A stretch of 28,236 bases of DNA from contig JBNGIO010006283.1 in assembly GCA_049999805.1 (NCBI GenBank), positions 443,548-471,783 of the forward strand, read 5' to 3'. The stretch is from Folioceros fuciformis. Its lineage: Eukaryota; Anthocerotophyta; Anthocerotopsida; Anthocerotales. This document shows positions 8,364 to 16,367 of this stretch, one piece after another. Position 1 is the stretch's first letter. Each line of letters opens with the position of its first letter. The notes under the pieces are model-generated. The model had not been told where the DNA came from. It saw nothing but the letters and a program-made list of their open reading frames with translations, and ran no database searches. Position numbers and translations under genes: made by a program.

Positions 8364-10812
8364 TCACCGGCAGTAGATAGCTCGGTCGATCTGTGGGGGG
8401 ATAGGCTTGATCTCAGTGCCAAGCTCTTGCTCAATGCGATACCTGCACACAATGATTAATGAGCAACGGCATGTGCTAAGAATTGTATGGGTTACATAAT
8501 GGAAGCAATAGCCAAGGCGCCGCTGTCCTCCACTTACAGATTGAAGCGATCTTCGTATGTGATCAAATTTACTGCAAGCCCAAGATGACCAAACCTACCT
8601 GAGCGCCCAACCTGCCAGATGAATGAAACGTTTTGTCACATGCGGCTGCAATTAAAACAATACACAGAGCGCAGACTTAACCAACACGGACAGTCTGTGT
8701 AATTGCTTACTCTGTGAAGATACGTTTCAGAATTCTTCGGGAAATCAAAATTGATGACAACATTTACAGCTTGGATATCAATCCCCCTGGTGAATAGATC
8801 TGTCCCACGCAACAAACGAAATTACGTCGCCTTCACTGCAGAATAATAATGACATTGAGAACCTCATCGGCAAAAACACCGGACGTCCAAGGCACAGAAA
8901 AGACACTTGCCTGAGGACACAAGGTTGCGACAGGCACCATTTCTGAAATCATGAAACACTCGGTTCCGATGTGACTGCAACATCTTGGCATGGATGTAGA
9001 AACACGAATAACCCAGCTCTGTAATTTTTTTGGCCAAGAGCTCCACGCGATTAACGGAATTGCAGAATATGATTGACTGATTGATTTGGAGCTGCACCGA
9101 ATCAACTAGTCTGAATCAATACACAAGGCAACATGAAATAAGGAAAACAACTCCTTGAACAAAATGTTTCAATTTGAGAAGACTGGGAGACCAGGAAAGC
9201 AGGTCTTACCTTTGAGAAGAGAGTGTTGAGGCAGTGTACCTTTTGCCTTTCCTCGACAAATGCATAGTACTGAGTTATACCCTTGAGAGTCAGCTCATCC
9301 ATGAGGTTTATCACATATGGCTTACGCAAAAATCTATCCTTGAAAGATTTAACTGTTACAGGAAACGTGGCTGAATAGAGCAATATTTGGCGGCTCTCTG
9401 GTAAGAAGGAAATAAGCTGCTCAACTAATGGCTGGAATTCGGGAGAGAGAAGCTTGTCCGCCTGGCGCATGAAACCACAGCAATCAGTAAAGAACCCAGA
9501 GACTTTCCCTCATGACACAAATTCCACGAGCCATCTAGCACGTCACTACAGGCTGCATAATTCAAGGCCTCAAATTCAACAATATCCTACGTCAGAATTT
9601 CAGCATATGCCACTGCGAACCACACCCCTGCCTCAAACCAGCAGCTGCTAAAGGAGAGACCCGAAGTGAAAGAGCAATCCAGCCAGTTGAACTGGTTACC
9701 TCATCCATCACAAGCATTGAACAGTCTCTTAAGTTACAGACACCTTTGTTTGCCAAATCCAACACTCGACCAGGCGTTCCCACAAGAAGGTGTACAGGCT
9801 GATATAGCCGCATGATATCATCTTTCAAACTCGTACCACCAGTGGTAACCATGATCTGAATGTTCAGATGCTTTGCCAGTTCTTTACACACTTGAGATGT
9901 CTGCAGGGCCAGCTCCCTCGTTGGCACAAGAAGCAAAACTGCACAGCGAACACAGCTCAAAACTTTGAGCTAAGAGAGAGCCTATCGCAGCCATGGTAAA
10001 GCAGCTACTGTGAAACATTACCTTGGATAGCATTTTTGACGGGGTCGATTTTCTCAATGGCTGGTATACAGAAGGCCGCAGTTTTACCAGTCCCATTCTT
10101 TGCTCTGGCCAAGATATCACTGCCTGTTAGAGCAATTGGAATGCTCTCCTCCTGAATGGGTGAAGGTCTCTCGAACCCCTTCTCGTAGATTCCCATGAGC
10201 AATTCCCGCTTGAGAAAATAATCCTCGAATTCATTTCCCTTCGTCGCTGTAACATCCTGCTCAGAAGAACGAGTCAGCCTTCTAGGGCATGGTACAAGCC
10301 CTGCTTCCAAAACAGTACCCGAACAACACCGTGCCTCCCGACCACTACAATTGGTGCCAGAACCTTTGAGGGTCCACAGAGCGACCAGGGAGAGAAGTCA
10401 ACACATACCTCAGTTTTGAATCGAGAATCTACGGGAGGAAGCTTCAACTGCGCTTTCCAGTCTTGCAAACTGTGGCCGCGCGATTGTCAGCGACCAAGAA
10501 GGAATCAAAAACGACGATTCGCCCTAACAAGCTGCAGAACGCGTGAGCTGCTTCAGTAAGGAAGCGTGCAGAAACGCACCTAGAGCCGCTTTGAGGAAGA
10601 GCAGAAGCCTGGCTGTGATCCGATGGTGCAGATAGAGGAGACGGCAGCGAAGATTGGAGCTGGTGGTCTACCGTTAGATGACCTTGCTGCTGCTGCGACT
10701 GAGGACCCTGATGCACCGAAGGTTGGTAAACGTGGCCGCGAGCGCCTCTGCCATGAGGACCGCCGGATGGTCGCTGCTGGTATTGATACTGGCCTCCCCG
10801 AGATTGTAACAT
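8364..10812 (-). CDS. DHH1: DDX6/DHH1-type DEAD-box RNA helicase (RH6/RH8/RH12-like), nine exons
   Basis: An ATP-dependent RNA helicase of the DDX6/Dhh1 family. Members repress translation and promote decapping in P-bodies. Exons by coordinates, in transcript order: 10812-10580, 10469-10409, 10256-10022, 9938-9700, 9461-9210, 9091-8911, 8799-8711, 8611-8538 and 8442-8364. They total 1443 nt with all phases agreeing, giving 480 aa. A Gln/Gly/Pro-rich N-terminus (1-78) is followed by [12 protein letters not shown] (79-90). Helicase motifs are the Q motif around GFERPSPIQ (125-133), AKNGTGKT (150-157), PTRELA (182-187), TTGG, TPGR (230-233), DEAD (255-258, split by intron 4), SAT (286-288), TRGID (404-408) and HRVGRSGR (429-436, split by intron 7). 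The end IDRAIYCR is typical of the family. The start is the first ATG of the Gln-rich frame. No key residue is missing. Confidence 0.96.
8800..8910 (-). other. GC-AG intron 6 of the helicase
   Basis: The donor reads CAG|GCAAGT and the acceptor reads GGGACAG|AT. Only this junction restores [10 protein letters not shown] and keeps the frame, since a GT donor here would not rejoin the family sequence. The match to the strong GC-donor consensus AG|GCAAGT is exact. All seven other introns of the gene are GT-AG. Confidence 0.88.
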
Positions 10813-11300
10813 GTTGAATGGCGAGGCCAGAGTGTGACAGTTGCAGTCTACCAGACGGGGAAAGTGACGAAAACTACTATTAGTAGTGCAACGCAAGCGC
10901 GCTTGCACAGGATGGGCATATCTAGGCGTAGATCTCTCAAAAGCACAAATTAGCAAGCTAGAGGCAGTTTCATTCCACAAAGAAGCCAGCCGCCGCGGAG
11001 AAAGTCATGCGCATAAACCTAACTATCTGCAGCAGGTCGGCGCGCACATCGCAGAATCGTGGAATGCAGGTGTGATCGGCGAGCTCACAGTCCAGCTTCC
11101 CTGCCGACACTGCTCGGCCCGTCTTCTCCGCGCCTGCACTCGTCGCCTGCTAAGGGTAGGGGTACGGGAACACACAGGAATAACACAAGCCCGTCATTTC
11201 CCTCGCTAATTCAGGCTATCTTATGTATCTACCTACATTGGTACTTCTTTTAAGTCTCTTCAGCTCGAATTCGTCTGCCCTCCGACCTTTTAGTGACATT
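10813..11300 (-). promoter_or_regulatory. 5' UTR and upstream region of the helicase
   Basis: This is the region upstream of the helicase ATG on the minus strand. It is moderately GC-rich with several CpG-rich patches (about 10980-11160). No TATA box is obvious. The plus-strand frames of 64-107 codons here are low in complexity and not supported as genes. Confidence 0.35.
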
Positions 11301-11420
11301 TTTAACTTTGCCTCTAGCGAGTTAGAAGAGGTGGCCTCTCTCTGTACTCTATGGTGGAGGTCTATAGAGAACTAGTGTCATCGTCCTCCATTCGGTGCCC
11401 GGCTAACGTAAGTATGTAGA

Positions 11421-11560
11421 AGGACAACAAGTGAAGGCAAGCGACAAGTTGCAGGAAGCCATATAGAACAACAATAAGTGAGGGCAAGTGATAAGTTCGA
11501 GTAAGCCGTATAGAACAACAATAAGTGAGGGCAAGCGACAAGTTCTCGTATCTAAGCCAT
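11421..11560. repeat. Three-copy tandem repeat of about 47 bp
   Basis: Copies begin at 11421, 11465 and 11512. They share GACAACAATAAGTGAGGGCA and GACAAGTT words; the first copy is 3 bp shorter. Related AAGCCACATGTTCT words continue to about 11660. Confidence 0.75.
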
Positions 11561-11906
11561 ATGTTATCAGACATGTTCAGGTATCTTCTTTTGTATATTG
11601 AGGGCAATAAACAAGTTCCAATAAGCCACATGTTCTGGTATGTAAGCCACATGTTCTAGTATCTTCTAGTGGTAAGTAGCTTCTTTCGTATACTAGTCAT
11701 AAGCTATCCTTGTTTTGGACTATCCATGATGCTGTAGGAACTATAAAATGCAGTGAGGAGCTATATGAGTAGGCATTACAAGGTTAATCCCATTCCCCGT
11801 CTATGTTTTTGTCCCTCCCCTATGAAGACTCCATTACCACATAAAACTAAACTCATGAACACATGCTTATAAGAACTTAGGAATTATGCATCTTGCATTT
11901 TTTCTC
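11561..11906. other. Spacer between tandem arrays
   Basis: No gene is recognised. AAGCCACATGTTCT-like words related to the preceding repeat recur at about 11625-11655. Confidence 0.4.
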
Positions 11907-12255
11907 TCTCTACATGCAATTTTGAGGTGGCCATTGTCGATGCAAGGTCTCATTTGCAACTTTGTCTCTACATGCAATTTAGAGGTGGCTATTGTCGACA
12001 CAAGGTCTCATTTGCAGCTTTGTCCCATCATGGAACACCGTACTGCCACCATTTGCAACTTTGTCCCATCGTGGAGCACGGTATTGCCATCATTTGCAAC
12101 TTTGTCCCATCTGGAGCACCGTATTGCCACCATTTGCAACTTTGTCCCATCGTGGAGCACCGTATTGCCACCATTTGCAACTTTGTCCTAAAGTAGAGCA
12201 CCACATTGCCACCATTTGCGACTTTGTCTCGTAGTAGAGCACCACATTGTCACCA
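11907..12255. repeat. Composite minisatellite: two 58-bp then six 41-bp units
   Basis: TCTCTACATGCAATTT-type units lie 58 bp apart (TACATGCAAT at 11911 and 11969). They are followed by six units whose ATTTGCA words start at 12010, 12051, 12092, 12132, 12173 and 12214, a 41-bp period with one 40-bp step. The two unit types share the CATTTGCAACTTTGTC core, so the shorter probably arose from the longer. The overlapping frames of 80-101 codons across it are translations of the repeat. Confidence 0.9.
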
Positions 12256-12454
12256 TGATGCAGTTCAACATGTCATGATTTCAATGACTAGGGAATGTGG
12301 GTTTCTTTTGTATAAGAAGTGTTTATGTACTTTACGCAGCGACCGACCTTTTGTGCACTAGAGAGGAACAAGTTTGTGTCACAGATGTATTGTTACGGAT
12401 TTCACTAGGAAATCGATTTGTGAGTATGTAATCATCAAGCCCCCTATATCGGCA

Positions 12455-12840
12455 ACAAGGGTTGTGCAAGCATCAATGTTATTTACCCTAATTGTATTGA
12501 CAAATAGGACATTGCTTAAAAGTGCACACTCTGTAGATGTCGTGTTGTGTTGCTAAACATCGTACTTATACATAGTTCATTAGTTAATAACTATTCACGC
12601 CACACCAAATTACACACACATAAATCACTGCATGACGGTGTGGTTGCTTTATTACAAGGGTTGTGTAAGCATCAATGTTATTTACCCTAATTATATTGAC
12701 AAACAAGACATTGCTCAAAAGTGCACACTCCATAGATGTCGTGTTGTGTTGCTAAACATAGTACTTATACATAGTTCATTAGTTAATAATTATTCACACC
12801 ACACCATATTACACACATAAATCAGTGCATGATGGTGTGA
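12455..12840. repeat. Tandem duplication with 199-bp period
   Basis: The segment from ACAAGGGTTGTG (12455) to the GGTGTG near 12642 recurs from 12654 to about 12840 with an offset of 199 bp and roughly a dozen and a half differences. It includes identical stretches such as AGATGTCGTGTTGTGTTGCT and TACTTATACATAGTTCATTA. No coding function is visible. Confidence 0.9.
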
Positions 12841-13073
12841 CAACTTTATTAATAGTAATGTGTTTGCTGCCTTCAAACACCATAAAATCTCCACCGCCTA
12901 TATCCACGCTTTTGAGAGTTATAGCTTGGCTTCTCAAATCCATATTTAGGTCTCGTGGTCTTGCAACTTGCGCGCATGCACACCTCAATTAGATTTCCAA
13001 CAAGAGAATGAACTTCCAAGAGATGCATATAAGAGAATGCTCCTTTAAGAGAGAGCCTATTCAATAGAATACA

Positions 13074-13104
13074 AGCTTATAGATGTAACAAACATCTATA
13101 AGCT
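13074..13104. repeat. Perfect 13-bp hairpin
   Basis: AGCTTATAGATGT (13074-13086) and ACATCTATAAGCT (13092-13104) are exact reverse complements separated by the 5-nt loop AACAA. Just downstream, TAAGCTAGGCTTTATG-CTGCCACT sequence occurs twice (about 13100-13130 and 13155-13185), so the hairpin sits at the edge of a small duplication. It could be a fold-back transposon relic; there is no evidence for an expressed RNA. Confidence 0.75.
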
Positions 13105-13189
13105 AGGCTAGGCTTTATGTCTGCCACTTGAGGTATAAGCTTGTAATAGACGACACTAAGCTAGGCTTTATGCCTGCCACTCAAGGCTT

Positions 13190-13554
13190 GTTGCAATCAC
13201 ATCTGCACATTGGATCCTCCATTTTGGCCACAAATCTATGCTAATAATGTCTCTCTTAGAGTAGATGAAGGGGGAACAGAGGGGCTGCCTTACCAATAGC
13301 TGACCTTGTGTGTGTACAATAGGTTAGGGTATGCTTGGGACACTCCTGCAAGTTATTTTAATGTGATGTTGATTTCATGCCGTACATGTATTGTTGATAA
13401 TAGGACGGTGTATTGGAAAATTGATACTATGTAACAAGCTCTTTAGTCTAGAAATTTTGATGCTCTCTACACTTGACATTTTAATGTTCGGTAAGTGCTT
13501 ATGGCTATACCAATCCTATGCTTGTAGCTTCATAAGTGCTTGATGGTCACAATT
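13190..13554. other. Spacer; no gene recognised
   Basis: Ordinary AT-rich intergenic sequence. Nothing is supported here by motif or codon structure. Confidence 0.45.
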
Positions 13555-13630
13555 CACACATTAACACTCTATGTGATCAAAGGTTTCTCTCTCACACATT
13601 AACACTCTATGTGATCAAAGGTTTCTCTCT
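13555..13630. repeat. Exact 38-bp tandem duplication
   Basis: The 38 bases at 13555-13592, beginning CACACATTAACACTCTATGT, are repeated without a difference at 13593-13630. The perfect identity indicates a recent duplication or an assembly artefact. Confidence 0.9.
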
Positions 13631-13721
13631 CACCAAGTAAATGAACCAAGGCTAATGAGCATGTGAGTCCTTACAAGAGGCGATTGGCAAGCACTATGGC
13701 TTGCATGTATGCACATAAATA

Positions 13722-13760
13722 CCAAGTATATATGTATATGTGTGTGTATATATATATAAG
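13722..13760. repeat. TA/TG microsatellite
   Basis: Alternating AT, GT and TA dinucleotides run through this short stretch. Confidence 0.7.
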
Positions 13761-14158
13761 ATTGTATAAATAGGATGACATGTGGAATGTTTGTAAAAGT
13801 GATTTTTTATAGACACATTAATTTTATTTATTAATTATGTATGGGATTAAGTGTCCTATTACGAGTTAATCTTTGAAGCCTAATGACTACCAATAGCACT
13901 TAAAACATCATGACATGGACACCATAATATTAAGAGAAAAGAATCCTCACGAAAGAAAACCACAGGTGAAAATAGTTTTATGTTATGAAGAAATGCTAAG
14001 TTATGATTTTTTTTCTTCCCAAAAGAAAGACAAAAGCTTACAAGGGGAAAGGAAGAATGAAAAGGAGGGTGTTGTTTTTTGTATGTGGCTTTCTTATTCA
14101 AAAAGATTAGAGAGCTAAACATCAATGTTCCTCTCCTTAACCATTGTATCTAAAATAG

Positions 14159-14258
14159 NNNNNNNNNNNNNNNNNNNNNNNNNNNNNNNNNNNNNNNNNN
14201 NNNNNNNNNNNNNNNNNNNNNNNNNNNNNNNNNNNNNNNNNNNNNNNNNNNNNNNNNN
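14159..14258. other. 100-N assembly gap
   Basis: Exactly 100 N characters, the conventional placeholder for a gap of unknown size. The 25 bases before it (14134-14158) are identical to the 25 bases after it (14259-14283), which suggests that the contig ends overlap. Confidence 0.99.
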
Positions 14259-14283
14259 TCCTTAACCATTGTATCTAAAATAG

Positions 14284-14645
14284 GATGTAAGTGTTATAAA
14301 GTTAAATGGCATTGAACTCGCTCTAGGAAAATAAGTAATTCAGGTCACTTTTACAAACATTGTTATTTCCTTTAATTTCCTCTTTTGTATGGAAGTAAAA
14401 TGATGTGTATATTTGGGAGAGACTTAGTAGGCACTGAAAATTGTTATCAATTGTACAACCCATTTGTTCCATCATCGTGAAGATGATGTCTAATTCATCC
14501 CCACTTACTCTTGGCAATGAAATTGTAATCCATGAGAAACCTCTTAGCTAACAAACTTTCTCTCTTGTAGCTCTCTAATAAGTAATATATATATATATAT
14601 AATTCATTTCTTAGTAAACATAGAAGACCATCTTGTGAAAGCCAA
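14284..14645. other. AT-rich spacer with TA microsatellite
   Basis: No gene is supported. A short (AT)n run lies at about 14585-14601. Confidence 0.45.
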
Positions 14646-14716
14646 GACTTGCACTTTGAACTTGCCAAAGACTTGCACTTTGAACTTGCCAAAGACTTGC
14701 ACTTTGAACTTGCAGG
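14646..14716. repeat. Three-copy 24-bp tandem repeat
   Basis: GACTTGCACTTTGAACTTGC starts at 14646, 14670 and 14694, with CAAA as the joining tetramer. The copies are essentially identical. Because 24 is a multiple of three it translates into a repeated octapeptide on the minus strand (SSKCKSLA), but nothing else supports a gene. Confidence 0.88.
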
Positions 14717-14954
14717 AAAAAAATACTTAGAAGATTGGATCCCATGGATTAGATTGAGAGAGATGCTCGTACGCATTTAGATCATGTGAGATAAGTTTAC
14801 TGACTTGAAACGAAAGAAGAACATTCAGTGGGGAAGGGGAAGGAGAGGGGGAGGTCCTGGTTCTCCCAGTCGAGAAGGAATCGTGATGGCACTTGTGTGG
14901 CTCAATTGTGAGCTTCAGCCAAAAAAAAAAAAGTAAGTTCCTTAGGCGAGGCGA

Positions 14955-15024
14955 TGGAGTGGAGTGGCATAACACTCCACTTCCAAGTCTGGAGTGGAGT
15001 GGCATAACACTCCACTTCCAAGTC
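14955..15024. repeat. Exact 35-bp tandem duplication containing a hairpin
   Basis: The 35 bases at 14955-14989 recur exactly at 14990-15024. Each copy includes AGTGGAGTG-GCATAA-CACTCCACT, a 9-bp stem with a 6-nt loop (14958-14981 and 14993-15016). It lies just downstream of the stop codon of the TMEM45-like gene on its strand, so it may fall in that gene's 3' UTR. Confidence 0.9.
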
Positions 15025-15052
15025 TTCCACTTGGATGCATGTACTTCCGTGA

Positions 15053-15940
15053 TCAATGAGAAGACAGAGGTGGTGGAGACATAATCACCTCTACATCTCG
15101 AGATAGGTCAGAGCCTCGAGAGATGAAGCTTTGAGAGGAGGGTTTTCCACTCGGTTGGTGGCCACATACTCTGGCGATAACGCCATACACTAGAGCAACG
15201 AGAACGAAGGTGAAGCAGACAAGCATGGCGAGCTGCACGTTTGCCAGAGTCTGGCCCCTTTCCTCCAGTTCTGGAGAATCACAGTCTATGCCTCCAGCCC
15301 AGGTTCGGCATCCGCCTGGAACCATAGACCCATACAAGCTGAAAGCAGTCTGGTAGAACCAAGCTCCTTGCATTGCCAGCACCATACTTGATGCGAGATC
15401 GATGACGAAGCTCTTGGGAAACACAGCCCCCAGAAGCGCGCCCAGCACGCACATACCAATCAAGATCACCAGGATGGCGTGGTACCTGCCTTCCAGCCCA
15501 GCATGGCTGGTGGAGTGGAAGTAGAACAAGAGAAGCTCGGCGGTGAAAGCCATAGATGCCACCACGTTCAGCCCGCCCTCTGGAAGGGGCAGCATCCCGG
15601 TGGCCTCCGACACCAGGGTGGTGACCCCGAAAATGAAGAACATCAGGAGCATGGCGGAGTGCTCGAAATCGTTCAAGTGGCTGGTATTAAGGCCCCCGTC
15701 CACAACGAACTTGACGTGCGTGGAGTAGAAGAACTCGATGCACATGTCCAGGAGAGAGCCCACGATCACCACATATATCTCCAGGTATCGGAAGCCTCGG
15801 GGTCCGCCCACAGCATGCCATACTCGGCCCTGGAAAGCTTTTGGCTCGGCGATGTACTTGGATATGCTCCCCACGAGGTGCCACAAGCCCACCATCAGAA
15901 ACAGAGATCCGGGCAGTACGTGACCCCAAAACGACCCCAT
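15053..15940 (-). CDS. TMEM45/DUF716 family multi-pass membrane protein
   Basis: An intact single-exon gene of 295 aa. About seven hydrophobic helices are visible, near residues 7-25, 53-73, 93-110, 124-142, 154-175, 179-200 and 232-257. Conserved family features include the N-terminal GHVLPGSLFLMVGLWH, DFEHSAML (91-98) and the His-rich segment LLFYFHSTSHAGLEGRYH (137-154), where plant and animal TMEM45 proteins carry a conserved histidine cluster. The polar C-terminal tail (about 259-295) is Ser-rich. The biochemical function of the family is not established; I recall one tobacco member being linked to virus response. The ATG at 15940 is directly followed by family sequence, so the start is secure. 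It is transcribed away from PPR-1. Confidence 0.93.
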   Translation of the reverse strand: MGSFWGHVLPGSLFLMVGLWHLVGSISKYIAEPKAFQGRVWHAVGGPRGFRYLEIYVVIVGSLLDMCIEFFYSTHVKFVVDGGLNTSHLNDFEHSAMLLMFFIFGVTTLVSEATGMLPLPEGGLNVVASMAFTAELLLFYFHSTSHAGLEGRYHAILVILIGMCVLGALLGAVFPKSFVIDLASSMVLAMQGAWFYQTAFSLYGSMVPGGCRTWAGGIDCDSPELEERGQTLANVQLAMLVCFTFVLVALVYGVIARVCGHQPSGKPSSQSFISRGSDLSRDVEVIMSPPPLSSH

Positions 15941-16367
15941 CCTTGCTCGAAATTCCCCTCCTGCCCTCCCGCCTTGTGCTGGATCTTGGTCTCGCTGCCG
16001 TGTAATGTCCGCTGGCTCGTCTCAAGACGAGTGCATCTCATCACGAAATGTAAGTGCGTCCGAGAGGAACGGCCGTCTGTGAGACCGAAAGAGTGATAAA
16101 TTGACCGATGCCAGTTCATTTCGAGCCCTCACAAAACATTCACTAAGGAAACCTGAGGGCTGCAGTAGGCATGATGTCGATGCTGCGGTCCAAGGAAGGA
16201 GAGAAGTGTGATGAAGAAGGAACAAATAACAAGGAAGGACAAGGACTACGTTGGACGTACATACGTGTCCAGGAAGCGCGGTCTATCCGGGTTGGGACGG
16301 AGTGTCCAGGCCCACTTGCACCCTTGGTCGGTCCAGATCTCAAGCTCAGTGGAACCTTGAGCTTCTG
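15941..16367. promoter_or_regulatory. Divergent spacer between TMEM45-like gene and PPR-1
   Basis: The two genes point away from each other across 427 bp, so both promoters and 5' UTRs should lie here. No clear TATA box was found on either strand. The PPR-1 frame stays open upstream to 16251 but has no ATG before 16368, so that extension is probably untranslated. Confidence 0.45.

Noticed and set aside
11886-12234. Three overlapping plus-strand frames of 80-101 codons with repeated HHLQLCPI-like peptides
   Set aside because: They are the 41-bp minisatellite read in three frames; the unit is not a multiple of three and no frame is favoured.
11907-12255. Regular repeats considered as a CRISPR array
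   Set aside because: The units are head to tail with no unique spacers, and the genome is a plant's.
15479-16096. A 205-codon plus-strand open frame
   Set aside because: It is antisense to the well-supported TMEM45-like gene, with no family motif of its own.
16251-16367. Longer N-terminus for PPR-1 starting at 16251
   Set aside because: The first codon there is TTG and there is no ATG before 16368; the residues have no PPR or clear transit-peptide character.
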